From: UBA4717 sp045580165
GTDB taxonomy: Bacteria; Bacillota; Clostridia; Oscillospirales; CAG-272
NCBI GenBank assembly: GCA_045580165.1
Contig: JAZNNG010000028.1
Location: 11,264 to 75,263 of the forward strand
Length of the DNA stretch: 64,000 nt
Direction of reading: 5' to 3'
Numbering within the stretch: position 1 is the first letter of the stretch; the number at the start of each line of letters is the position of its first letter. This document shows positions 35,635-43,962 of the stretch, one piece after another. Under the pieces are notes generated by a model. The model was not told the DNA's origin. It searched no databases and saw nothing but the letters and a program-made list of their open reading frames with translations. A program made the translations under genes and the position numbers.

Positions 35635-36981
35635 ATGAAAAACAAAATTTTTGCGGCACTTGCCGTAATTGTTGTATTTGGACTTGCCGTAGCGCTTGTG
35701 CTTACATCGTTAAGTTTGAAAAAAGAAGAAGAGAACACGAATACCCTAACGTCAGAGCTAAGTGCGGCAAAAGAAAGCATATCTGAGCTTGGTAACGAGC
35801 TTGACTTTACAAAGAGTGAGAATACAAAGCTGCTTGCAGACCTCAAGGCAGGTGGCGAATTTTACGAGGGTAAAATTTCCGACCTCGAAGCCGCGCTTGC
35901 CGAGAAAACCGCGCTTTCAGACAAGCTGTCGCTTGAAATGGAAAAGCGCCGCAAGCAAAAGGGACTTGACTTTGCTTCGATAAAAAATGCTCTTGAGGAT
36001 ATGGAAGGATATATAGAGGACAAAACTCCTCTCGTACGCGTGAAGCTTACTGAGGAGGAGCTTGAAAAGCTCAAGAGCAAGGCGGACGACGGAAGTGATA
36101 TAGCAGATCACGTTTGGGTCGACGCCGCGAAGTACGTGGATGAAGCAAAGGAAAAGCTTGGCGAGAGGTATGACACCGATATGTCGCTGTCCGAGCTTTT
36201 GAAGGGCGTAGAGCAGGACGTAGAGGCGCCTACTATTGCAGTTTATTACGAGGACTTGGTCACAGGATACAAGTATGCGTATAACGGCGATGTGGTCTTT
36301 GACGCGGCAAGCGTAATGAAGGCGCCGTATATAACCGCAGTATTAGAAGCCTGCACGGAATACAAGAACGGCAACATAAAGCCGGATGCCAAGGATGAAA
36401 GGTACAGCGCTGAAAATCTTGCCGAAATGTTCAACCTCAATAAGAGTATAGTTCTTGACGAGGAGAATACCAACGTGAACGGCTCCGGAGTGCTTAAGGA
36501 CAAGCCTCTCGGCACGGAGGTGGAGTTCACAGAGCTCTTTACCTTCGCGCTCAAGAACAGTGATAATATTGCCTTCAGACTTATAAAAAAGAACTTCACT
36601 AATAAGTGGTACTACGACTTCGCGCGTGAGCACGGAGTGAAATCGCCTCTTACCTACGAAATGAATCTTACCGCAAACGAGGCAGGCAAGCTCTTTAAGG
36701 AGATATACTACTTCACGGTTGAAAACGAGGAGTATGGCGAGATAGTGAGAGAAGCACTTTCGGATTCGGCACACTCAGTATTGTCAAAGAGTGTTTTGCC
36801 GAATTCCATACATAAATACGGTTGGGACGAGAACGCGTATCACGACGCGGCGATCGTCTACGGCGACAGACCATACGTAGCAATAGTTTTTACAAACATT
36901 GATTCGGGTGGAACTAAGGCGGATGCATACATAAGAGAAATTTTCAAAAAGATCGCGGCATTTCATAACAGTCTCGCGTAA
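35635..36981 (+). CDS. Exported serine hydrolase, class A beta-lactamase fold, with coiled coil
   Basis: A 448-residue protein. A membrane anchor or uncleaved signal (about 5-27) is followed by a heptad-rich coiled coil (about 35-110) and a beta-lactamase/DD-peptidase-fold domain from about 195. SxxK is S226-V-M-K229 and SxN is S309-D-N311. The third motif (KTG) is not clear; HKYGW occurs where it is expected. Without it beta-lactam hydrolysis is doubtful, and a wall-linked role is more likely (inference). Confidence 0.8.
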   Translation: MKNKIFAALAVIVVFGLAVALVLTSLSLKKEEENTNTLTSELSAAKESISELGNELDFTKSENTKLLADLKAGGEFYEGKISDLEAALAEKTALSDKLSLEMEKRRKQKGLDFASIKNALEDMEGYIEDKTPLVRVKLTEEELEKLKSKADDGSDIADHVWVDAAKYVDEAKEKLGERYDTDMSLSELLKGVEQDVEAPTIAVYYEDLVTGYKYAYNGDVVFDAASVMKAPYITAVLEACTEYKNGNIKPDAKDERYSAENLAEMFNLNKSIVLDEENTNVNGSGVLKDKPLGTEVEFTELFTFALKNSDNIAFRLIKKNFTNKWYYDFAREHGVKSPLTYEMNLTANEAGKLFKEIYYFTVENEEYGEIVREALSDSAHSVLSKSVLPNSIHKYGWDENAYHDAAIVYGDRPYVAIVFTNIDSGGTKADAYIREIFKKIAAFHNSLA

Positions 36982-37029
36982 TACGTTGGGATCAATCGGG
37001 CATAATAATAAAAAATGCTCGGAGGGGTT

Positions 37030-37137
37030 ATGAAAAAGAGAAGTGATTTCAAAAGCGCGTTTTATATTTCGCTCGCGGTATTTACTGTGGCGGCTATCAT
37101 AGTCGGGAATATCATAGTGAGTACGGTGAGGTTTTAG
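37030..37137 (+). CDS. Small single-span membrane protein (35 aa)
   Basis: ATG at 37030 follows GGAGGGG (37021-37027). The product begins with a basic stretch MKKRSDFK and then a hydrophobic helix (FYISLAVFTVAAIIVGNIIV), ending at TAG 37135-37137. It lies alone between the serine hydrolase and the pseudouridine synthase genes. No homology can be judged from such a short sequence; the strong ribosome site and positive-inside topology are the evidence. Confidence 0.5.
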   Translation: MKKRSDFKSAFYISLAVFTVAAIIVGNIIVSTVRF

Positions 37138-37155
37138 ATTAAGCGGAGTTTTCTT

Positions 37156-37857
37156 ATGAGAATAGACAAAATATTGACAACGGTTGGAGTCGCAAGCAGA
37201 CGTGACGCCGCAAACGCGGCAAAAAGGGGAGAGATAACCGTAAACGGTGTCGTAGTGCGCCGCACGGATATACATATCGACCCGGAGCGTGACACTCTGA
37301 CCTATCGCGGTGAGAAAATAATATACAAGGAGTTCGTGTATCTCCTTCTCAATAAGCCCGAGGGCTACGTCAGCGCAACCGATGACCCAAGAGAGAGGAC
37401 CGTGCTTGACCTTGTGCCCGAAAAGTACAGAAGGCTCGGACTGTTTCCGTGCGGACGGCTTGATAAAAACACTTTTGGACTCGTGATACTAACCAATGAC
37501 GGAGAGGGCGCGCACAGAGTTCTTTCACCAAAGCATCACGTTGAAAAGAGGTACCGCTTTGAGTGTGAGTCACCCGTGAGCAAAGAGGATTCGGCAAGAC
37601 TCCGGAGTGGCATAACGCTTGACGACGGTTACGTAACGAAGGACGCAATACTTGAGCTTGACCCTGAGCGTCAAAGCGGAGTTATAACTCTCACAGAGGG
37701 GAAATACCATCAGATAAAGCGGATGTTTACCGCAATAGATAATAAAATAACCTATCTGGAACGTATCAGCTTCGGCGGTATAGTACTCGACCCCGTGCTC
37801 GACAGAGGAGAGTGGAGAGAGCTTACCCCCGAGGAAGAAACCATATTCAAAAAATAA
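37156..37857 (+). CDS. RsuA/RluB family pseudouridine synthase
   Basis: A 233-residue enzyme with an N-terminal S4 domain (MRIDKILTTVGVASRRDAANAAKRGEI region) and the catalytic domain, in which GRLDKNTFGLVILTNDG contains the catalytic Asp and KYHQIKRMFTAI the motif III region. It isomerises a uridine in rRNA; 16S versus 23S target cannot be fixed, though length and the LFPCGRLD form fit RsuA (16S U516). Confidence 0.93.
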   Translation: MRIDKILTTVGVASRRDAANAAKRGEITVNGVVVRRTDIHIDPERDTLTYRGEKIIYKEFVYLLLNKPEGYVSATDDPRERTVLDLVPEKYRRLGLFPCGRLDKNTFGLVILTNDGEGAHRVLSPKHHVEKRYRFECESPVSKEDSARLRSGITLDDGYVTKDAILELDPERQSGVITLTEGKYHQIKRMFTAIDNKITYLERISFGGIVLDPVLDRGEWRELTPEEETIFKK

Positions 37858-37884
37858 GCATTTATCACCGAAAGGAAAAAAGCA

Positions 37885-40035
37885 ATGGACATTTTGAAAA
37901 AGCTTGCAGAGGAGCTTGGACTGAAGGACGAGCAGGTTGAAAGGACGGTCGCCCTTATTGATGACGGAAATACTATCCCGTTTATCGCAAGATACAGAAA
38001 AGAGGTTACGGGATCGCTCAGCGACGAAGTGCTCCGAGATCTGTTTGACAGACTTACGTACTTAAGAAACCTCGAGGCGCGTAAAGCCGAGGTTATTGCA
38101 TCCATAACAGAGCAGGGTAAAATGACCGACGAAATTGCCGAGGCAATAGACGCGGCTCAGATACTTGCCGAGGTAGAGGACATTTACAGACCCTTCAAGC
38201 CAAAGCGGCGTACAAGAGCATCGATAGCAAGGGAAAGAGGTCTTGAGCCTCTCGCTGAAGCCCTTATGCTTATGCAAAAAGAATATTCACCCACGCTTGA
38301 CGAGCTTGCGGCATCACTCGTTGACGCCGAAAAGGGCGTGGAAACTGCGGCAGACGCATTTGCCGGCGCCTGCGATATTATTGCAGAGAATATCTCCGAT
38401 AACGCCGATTACAGAAAAGAAATCAGAGAAATGACTTGGGATTTCGGCGTGATTACCTCGAAAGCGGCTAAAGACGAGGATTCGGTCTACTCAATGTACT
38501 ACGAGTACTCCGAGGGCGTAAAGAGTATTGCCGACCACAGAGTACTCGCGCTTAACCGCGGAGAAAAGGAAGAATTCCTTAAGGTTTCGGTGGACATTTC
38601 CGCCGAGGTTGTGCTCAACTACCTTCTCTATACGGTAATAACCGATTATCAGAGCCCTGCGGCAAAATACGTGCGCTTTGCAGTTGTCGACAGCTATCAA
38701 AGACTCATTGCGCCGTCTATTGAAAACGAAATACGCTCAATGCTATTTGACCGTGCGGGAGAGGGAGCTATAAAGCTCTTCTCCGACAACCTCAAGCATC
38801 TTCTTATGCAGCCGCCCGTAAAAGGGAAGTGCGTTCTCGGACTTGACCCCGGTTACAGAACGGGCTGTAAGCTTGCGGTGGTCGACAAGACGGGTAAGGT
38901 GCTTGACACGGGAGTTATCTACCCCCACAAGCCCCAGGAGAGAATTGAGGAGAGTGCGAAGATAGTAAAGCGACTCATAAATACGTGGAAGGTCGAGCTT
39001 ATCGCGATCGGAAACGGTACGGCATCAAAGGAGAGCGAGATATTTATTGCTAATATCCTGAAGGAGCTTGCGGGCGATATCCACTATGCTATGGTAAGCG
39101 AGGCGGGCGCGTCAGTTTATTCCGCGTCCAAGCTGGCGACCGACGAGTTCCCGGACTTTGACGTTACGCAGAGAAGTGCGGTGTCGATTGCCCGCAGACT
39201 TCAGGACCCCCTTGCAGAGCTTGTAAAGATAGACCCGAAGTCGATAGGTGTCGGACAGTATCAGCACGATATGAAGCCCGCAAGACTTGACGAATCCCTC
39301 ACGGGCGTTGTTGAGGACTGTGTTAACAGTGTAGGCGTTGACGTGAATACCGCGTCGCATTCACTTCTTTCCTATATCGCGGGAATTAACGCAACGAGCG
39401 CTAAGAATATAGTTAAATACAGAGAGGAAAACGGCGAATTTAAGTCGAGAAGCGAGATACTCAAGGTGCCCAGAATAGGCGCAAAGGCATACGAGCAGTG
39501 CGCTGGCTTCCTCAGAGTGCCATCGTCCAAGAAGATACTCGATAATACGGGTGTACACCCCGAATCCTACGAGGCGGCGGAAAAGCTCCTTGATATGTTC
39601 GGCTATACATTAAAGGATGTTGCCGAAAACAAGCTTGCAGGCATTAAGGATAAGGTAACGGCGGTAGGACTTTCCAAGGTTTCCTCAGAGCTTGGAATAG
39701 GCGAGCCGACACTTGCCGATATCATATCCGAGCTTGAAAAGCCGGGACGCGACGTGCGTGATTCGCTCCCTGCGCCCATACTCCGTGACGACGTTATGGA
39801 TATGGAGGACTTAAAGCCGGGAATGAAGTTCAAGGGCACCGTCAGAAACGTTATCGACTTCGGCGCGTTTGTGGATATAGGCGTGCATCAGGACGGACTT
39901 GTTCATATCTCCGAGATTTCAAACAAGTTTATAAAGCATCCGTCCGAGGTGCTTTCCGTCGGTGATATCGTTGACGTGACCGTTAAGGACGTGGACCTCA
40001 AGAAAAAGAGAATATCGCTCACTATGAAAAGATAA
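37885..40035 (+). CDS. tex: Tex family RNA-binding transcription accessory protein
   Basis: A 716-residue protein with the full Tex arrangement: N-terminal helical domain, YqgF-like RNase H fold (LGLDPGYRTGCKLAVVDKTGKVLDT), helix-hairpin-helix region (INATSAKNIVKYREENGEFKSRSEI), and a C-terminal S1 domain (GMKFKGTVRNVIDFGAFVDIGVHQDGLVHISEIS). Tex binds nucleic acid and influences transcription and stress tolerance; it is the bacterial relative of Spt6. Followed by a weak AT-rich terminator. Confidence 0.96.
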   Translation: MDILKKLAEELGLKDEQVERTVALIDDGNTIPFIARYRKEVTGSLSDEVLRDLFDRLTYLRNLEARKAEVIASITEQGKMTDEIAEAIDAAQILAEVEDIYRPFKPKRRTRASIARERGLEPLAEALMLMQKEYSPTLDELAASLVDAEKGVETAADAFAGACDIIAENISDNADYRKEIREMTWDFGVITSKAAKDEDSVYSMYYEYSEGVKSIADHRVLALNRGEKEEFLKVSVDISAEVVLNYLLYTVITDYQSPAAKYVRFAVVDSYQRLIAPSIENEIRSMLFDRAGEGAIKLFSDNLKHLLMQPPVKGKCVLGLDPGYRTGCKLAVVDKTGKVLDTGVIYPHKPQERIEESAKIVKRLINTWKVELIAIGNGTASKESEIFIANILKELAGDIHYAMVSEAGASVYSASKLATDEFPDFDVTQRSAVSIARRLQDPLAELVKIDPKSIGVGQYQHDMKPARLDESLTGVVEDCVNSVGVDVNTASHSLLSYIAGINATSAKNIVKYREENGEFKSRSEILKVPRIGAKAYEQCAGFLRVPSSKKILDNTGVHPESYEAAEKLLDMFGYTLKDVAENKLAGIKDKVTAVGLSKVSSELGIGEPTLADIISELEKPGRDVRDSLPAPILRDDVMDMEDLKPGMKFKGTVRNVIDFGAFVDIGVHQDGLVHISEISNKFIKHPSEVLSVGDIVDVTVKDVDLKKKRISLTMKR

Positions 40036-40036
40036 T

Positions 40037-40060
40037 TTCTAATAAATTAGAATGCTTTTT
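40037..40060 (+). terminator. Weak terminator after tex
   Basis: TTCTAA (40037-40042) pairs with TTAGAA (40047-40052), followed by TGCTTTTT. The stem is AT-rich, so efficiency is doubtful. Confidence 0.4.
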
Positions 40061-40148
40061 GCCCGGAACTACTCAAAGCGAGCAATTTATTATGAAATTT
40101 GTGACAAAATGCACAAAAAGGGGGACGTAAATTCGGGAGTAATGACAC

Positions 40149-40177
40149 TTCCAATTTTGTGGTTTTTTTGCTATAAT
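40149..40177 (+). promoter_or_regulatory. Candidate promoter for the msmK-type ATPase
   Basis: TATAAT at 40172-40177 with TTCCAA (40149-40154) 17 nt upstream; the -35 is weak. The leader of about 64 nt holds a GC hairpin AGCGGC/GCCGCT (40203-40208 with 40223-40228) just before the GGAGG ribosome site. No cre-like operator was identified with confidence. Confidence 0.45.
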
Positions 40178-40247
40178 AATATGCGTAGAAAATTGAACTT
40201 TCAGCGGCAGGTCAACGACATCGCCGCTTAATACAGGAGGAATAAAA

Positions 40248-41363
40248 ATGGCAAGTCTTTCACTTAAGCACATTTACAAAAAGTATCCCGGCGGAGTAAC
40301 GGCTGTATCCGACTTCTGCCTCGACATCAAGGATAAGGAATTTATCATCTTCGTAGGACCTTCCGGATGCGGTAAGTCCACAACACTTCGTATGATCGCA
40401 GGTCTTGAGGAGATCACAGAGGGTGAGCTCTTTATCGGCGACAAGCTCGTTAACGACGTAGCTCCTAAGGACAGAGACATCGCGATGGTGTTCCAGAACT
40501 ATGCTCTTTATCCTCACATGAGCGTATTTGATAACATGGCTTTCGGACTTAAGCTCCGTAAGACTCCCAAGGAAGAGATCAAGCGCAGAGTTGAAGAAGC
40601 AGCTCGTATCCTCGACATCACACACCTTCTCGACAGAAAGCCGAAGGCTCTCTCCGGAGGTCAGAAGCAGAGAGTTGCGCTCGGACGTGCAATCGTACGT
40701 AATCCTAAGGTATTCCTTCTCGACGAACCGCTTTCCAACCTCGACGCTAAGCTTCGTGCAGCGATGAGAACAGAGCTTACCAAGATACATAACAAGCTCG
40801 GTACAACCTTTATCTACGTTACACACGACCAGGTAGAGGCTATGACAATGCCTACAAGAATCGTAGTTATGAAGGACGGTCTTATCCAGCAGGTTGACTC
40901 TCCTCAGAGACTTTACGATTTCCCCTGCAATATCTTCGTTGCAGGCTTTATCGGAACACCTCAGATGAACTTCATCAACTGTAATGTTGAAGCTCGCGGC
41001 GAGGAAGTATTCCTTACATTCGGCGAAAACGCTCTCAAGCTTCCCGCTGAAAAGGCACAGGATCCCGCGCTCAAGGAGTACATCGGTAAGGAAGTTGTTG
41101 CAGGTATCCGTCCCGAGTGTATCCACGACGAGCCTATGTACCTCTCCAGCCTTGCTGATAGCGTAATCGAGGCTGACGTTGACGTAACAGAGCTTATGGG
41201 TGCTGAAATTTACCTCTACCTTAAGAGTGGAGAAGAAGTAAATATGATCGCTCGTGTATCTGCTCGTTCGACAACAAGAGCAGGCGACAAGATCAAGGTT
41301 GCTCTCGACGTTTCCAGAATCCACATCTTCGATAAGGATACTGAGCGTTGCATCATTCACTAA
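40248..41363 (+). CDS. msmK: Sugar ABC transporter ATPase, MsmK/UgpC type
   Basis: A 371-residue ATPase with Walker A GPSGCGKST, Q-loop VFQNYALYPH, signature LSGGQKQRVALGRAIV, Walker B VFLLDEPLSNLDAKLR, H-loop THDQ, and a C-terminal TOBE/OB regulatory domain. In Firmicutes one such ATPase (MsmX/MsmK) energises many oligosaccharide importers whose own loci lack ATPases. It stands alone here with its own promoter and terminator, fitting that shared role, and its codon usage is distinctly biased as in highly expressed genes. Confidence 0.95.
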   Translation: MASLSLKHIYKKYPGGVTAVSDFCLDIKDKEFIIFVGPSGCGKSTTLRMIAGLEEITEGELFIGDKLVNDVAPKDRDIAMVFQNYALYPHMSVFDNMAFGLKLRKTPKEEIKRRVEEAARILDITHLLDRKPKALSGGQKQRVALGRAIVRNPKVFLLDEPLSNLDAKLRAAMRTELTKIHNKLGTTFIYVTHDQVEAMTMPTRIVVMKDGLIQQVDSPQRLYDFPCNIFVAGFIGTPQMNFINCNVEARGEEVFLTFGENALKLPAEKAQDPALKEYIGKEVVAGIRPECIHDEPMYLSSLADSVIEADVDVTELMGAEIYLYLKSGEEVNMIARVSARSTTRAGDKIKVALDVSRIHIFDKDTERCIIH

Positions 41364-41371
41364 GATAAATC

Positions 41372-41407
41372 AAAACACCGCTGACGAGTCAGCGGTGTTT
41401 TTTTATG
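41372..41407 (+). terminator. Intrinsic terminator after msmK
   Basis: A 13-bp stem (41372-41384 with 41389-41401), loop CGAG, followed by a T run. Confidence 0.9.
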
Positions 41408-41479
41408 CATAAAAAACGGCACATCTAAAGTACGTATTTTACTGTATTTGTAAGCACAAATGCCAAAACAACAAAACTA

Positions 41480-42409
41480 TCATTTTATCTTATCTTCAAT
41501 CTCTTTTGCATATCCTAATGCTTGTTCAGCTTCTACATCATATCCGTTTTTACGGTGAATGTCCGCAATATCCAGATAAACTTGATATGCTTCTTTAAAT
41601 TTTTCGAGTTTTCGATAACACCAAGCTATTTGATATTTTTCATCGCAAAAAGGCGTTCCTATTTCTCCTGATTTTTCACAGCATTCAATTGCCTCCTCAT
41701 ATTTGTCCATACTAAAATAAAGAAGGCCCTTAAGTAAATACAATTCCCAATTATCAGGATATTTTTGCAGTGCCTCTTCGCAAACGGAAAGCCCCTTATT
41801 ATACTCCTTTGCCGAATCGTATGCTTCTATAAGCAAGCACCATTCTCTCTCGTCAAGTTCCCCGCAGGCTTCGTCCATCTCGCGCTGACGTTCTTTCAGA
41901 ATTTCCTCGCCCTTACCGAAAGCAAATAGCATACTCTGTTTCATTGATGCCGCTCGTCTATACGGCAACGAATTTTTATCCGTTTTATCATCTAAAACTT
42001 TATCAAACCATTTGAGAGCTTCTTCTTTGCAATAACCCATCATCGACTTATGGAGCCAGCCATAGTCCCATTTGTCGTACATTGTGAGCTCACCGGATTT
42101 CATCAACTTTTGATATTCAAGACGACATCTAAAAAAATCCTCCGGCTCTTTGCTTATCTCATATAGAGCAGATAATCTTTGAGCATAATTGTCATAAGCG
42201 ACAGACTGTTTCTTGAAAAGATCGTCTACCATCACGCCGTAGAGCTTTGCAATCTCGGGAAGCAGTAATACGTCGGGCAGAGTGGTCCCGCACTCCCATC
42301 TTGATACGCTTTGAGCAGTCACGCCAAGCTTTTCTGCAACATCTTCCTGTGTATATTTTTTTGCTAATCTGAATTTTTTCATATTTTCGGAAAATACAAC
42401 TGAGTTCAT
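41480..42409 (-). CDS. XRE family regulator with TPR-like C-terminus
   Basis: A 309-residue protein. Residues about 9-63 form an HTH_3 domain (MKKFRLAKKYTQEDVAEKLGVTAQSVSRWE region). The rest is helical with TPR-like repeats, clear in CEEALQKYPDNWELYLLKGLLYF and EEAIECCEKSGE. Such proteins bind peptide or protein partners through the TPR part. GC is lower than in the neighbours. Ribosome site AAGGAG; promoter with overlapping palindromes directly upstream suggests autoregulation. Target genes unknown. Confidence 0.85.
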   Translation of the reverse strand: MNSVVFSENMKKFRLAKKYTQEDVAEKLGVTAQSVSRWECGTTLPDVLLLPEIAKLYGVMVDDLFKKQSVAYDNYAQRLSALYEISKEPEDFFRCRLEYQKLMKSGELTMYDKWDYGWLHKSMMGYCKEEALKWFDKVLDDKTDKNSLPYRRAASMKQSMLFAFGKGEEILKERQREMDEACGELDEREWCLLIEAYDSAKEYNKGLSVCEEALQKYPDNWELYLLKGLLYFSMDKYEEAIECCEKSGEIGTPFCDEKYQIAWCYRKLEKFKEAYQVYLDIADIHRKNGYDVEAEQALGYAKEIEDKIK

Positions 42410-42434
42410 AAATATAATCTCCTTTTTGTTTTTC

Positions 42435-42451
42435 GTAAGCTTACAATTGTA
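42435..42451. promoter_or_regulatory. Overlapping palindromes, candidate operator for the XRE regulator
   Basis: GTAAGCTTAC (42435-42444) and TACAATTGTA (42442-42451) are perfect 10-bp palindromes sharing three bases. They lie between the -10 box and the start codon, where a repressor dimer would block transcription. Confidence 0.5.
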
Positions 42452-42479
42452 TTATAACAGACATTAAGCGAAACAACAA
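42451..42479 (-). promoter_or_regulatory. Sigma-A promoter for the XRE-TPR gene
   Basis: On the minus strand TTGTTG (42474-42479), 17-nt spacer, TATAAT (42451-42456), with TGT directly before the -10 (extended form). Confidence 0.65.
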
Positions 42480-42577
42480 CATCTCATTTTATGATTAGAC
42501 TCTCATTTCTTGCACATAAAACCGCAAATCTTATGTAGCAACGTTTGTTGCCTTTAATTAAAACAGTAATTGTAAAG

Positions 42578-42618
42578 AAAAAAGACAGAGAATACAAAAA
42601 ACATTCTCTGTCTTTTTT
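42578..42618. terminator. Bidirectional terminator downstream of mgsA
   Basis: A 16-bp stem (42578-42593 with 42603-42618) with a 9-nt A-rich loop; A and T runs on its two sides let it end transcription of the minus-strand mgsA gene. Confidence 0.85.
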
Positions 42619-42649
42619 TATTAAGATAGGATTTGATGTGCCGTTTTTG

Positions 42650-43024
42650 TTAATCTGCGAGAGATTTAAGTATGCAATCCGCAGTAGATTTGTTACTTGC
42701 CATCGGAATGTCGTAAACCTGAGATATGCGGAGAAGCGCCTTTACGTCGGGATCGTGAGGCATTGCCGTCAGCGGATCGGAGAAGAAGATTATAACGTCA
42801 ATCTCTCCAACCGCAACGAGTGATCCTATCTGCTGGTCGCCGCCGAGAGGACCGCTGAGATATGCCTTAACGGGAAGACCCGTTGCTTCGTTGATTCTTG
42901 AGGCGGTAGTACCCGTTCCGCACAAGAAGTGGTGGGAGAGAAGCTCCTTGTTCTGCTTGCACCACTCAATAATGGTAGGCTTCATATTGTCGTGCGCTAT
43001 AAGCGCAATTCTTTTGGAAGTCAT
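42650..43024 (-). CDS. mgsA: Methylglyoxal synthase
   Basis: A 124-residue enzyme converting dihydroxyacetone phosphate to methylglyoxal and phosphate, an overflow route under phosphate limitation. Typical segments: IALIAHDNMKP, LCGTGTTA, YLSGPLGGDQQIG (with the catalytic Asp and phosphate loop), FFSDPLTAMPHDPDVKALLR. Start at ATG 43024, 6 nt after AGGTG; GTG 43033 is too early. It lies 15 nt after yebC. Confidence 0.95.
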   Translation of the reverse strand: MTSKRIALIAHDNMKPTIIEWCKQNKELLSHHFLCGTGTTASRINEATGLPVKAYLSGPLGGDQQIGSLVAVGEIDVIIFFSDPLTAMPHDPDVKALLRISQVYDIPMASNKSTADCILKSLAD

Positions 43025-43039
43025 AATTGTCACCTGTTA

Positions 43040-43771
43040 TTATTCGTCAGCGTTTTCCCAGTTGTGGAATACGTTCTGAACGTCCTCGTTGTCGTCAAGA
43101 TGCTCGAGGAGAAGATTCATATACTTGATATCTTCCTCGTTTTCAAGAGTAACGTAAGTAGCGGGAACCTTGTCCTTTTCAGCCGACTCGATCTTGTAGC
43201 CAAGACCTTCAAGCGCCTCTCTTACTGCACCGAGGTCGGAGGGCTCTGTGCTGATTTCAAAAATTTCGTCTTCTGCGGCGAAATCGGTAGCGCCTGCCTC
43301 AAGTGCATCCTCCATAAGCTTATCCTCGTCAACCGAGGAGTCCTTTGCGATAATGATAACGCCGCGGTCGGTAAACATAAAGCTTACGCAACCCGTAGTA
43401 CCGAGATTACCGTGGAACTTGTCGAAATAGTGACGCACCTCGGATGCGGTACGGTTTCTGTTGTCGGTAGTTGTTTCAACGATAACGGCAACGCCTGCAG
43501 GACCGTAGCCCTCGTAGGTGATCTCCTCGTAATCAACGTTTTCGGAGCCGAGCGCCTTTTTGATGGTACGCTCGATATTATCGTTAGGTACGTTGTTGCT
43601 CTTTGCCTTGGAAATAAGGTCGCGGAGCTTTGAGTTAGATGTAGGATCTCCTCCGCCTTCCTTAACGGCAATCATAATCTCCTTGCCTATCTTGGTAAAG
43701 ATCTTAGCTCTCTGTGCATCGGTCTTTTCCTTTTTGTGCATAATATTTTTCCATTTGCTGTGTCCTGACAT
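43040..43771 (-). CDS. yebC: YebC/PmpR family protein
   Basis: A 243-residue protein with the canonical N-terminus MSGHSKWKNIMHKKEKTDAQRAKIFTKI... Family members act as transcription regulators or, for one subgroup, as a factor that relieves ribosome stalling at proline runs. Length and motifs (VPNDNIERTIKKALG, YEGYGPAGVAV) do not separate the two. AAGGAG precedes the ATG. Confidence 0.93.
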   Translation of the reverse strand: MSGHSKWKNIMHKKEKTDAQRAKIFTKIGKEIMIAVKEGGGDPTSNSKLRDLISKAKSNNVPNDNIERTIKKALGSENVDYEEITYEGYGPAGVAVIVETTTDNRNRTASEVRHYFDKFHGNLGTTGCVSFMFTDRGVIIIAKDSSVDEDKLMEDALEAGATDFAAEDEIFEISTEPSDLGAVREALEGLGYKIESAEKDKVPATYVTLENEEDIKYMNLLLEHLDDNEDVQNVFHNWENADE

Positions 43772-43829
43772 TTTTGTTTCTCCTTGAAATTTTCTATTTA
43801 TATTACTTAAATATTAACTGATTGAATGT

Positions 43830-43859
43830 AGTATAGAGATTCAAATCCCCTGTTTTCAA
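43830..43859 (-). promoter_or_regulatory. Candidate sigma-A promoter for yebC-mgsA
   Basis: On the minus strand TTGAAA (43854-43859), 18-nt spacer, TATACT (43830-43835), about 60 nt upstream of yebC. Confidence 0.55.
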
Positions 43860-43908
43860 CATACGATAGGGTATGAGTTGAGACTTAAAATTCGCTCATA
43901 CATCATAC

Positions 43909-43962
43909 GCGCCATGCCCGCCGGTATTTACCGGCCGCGCCATGTCCGTCCGTGCTACGGAC
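43909..43962. repeat. Tandem pair of hairpin units downstream of argS
   Basis: Two 28-nt units both begin GCGCCATG (43909, 43937) and contain a 6-bp hairpin: GCCGGT/ACCGGC (43920-43925 with 43930-43935) and GTCCGT/ACGGAC (43948-43953 with 43957-43962). The stems differ in sequence but pair perfectly. They abut the argS stop codon and could act as a 3' end element; no T run follows on the minus strand. Confidence 0.6.
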
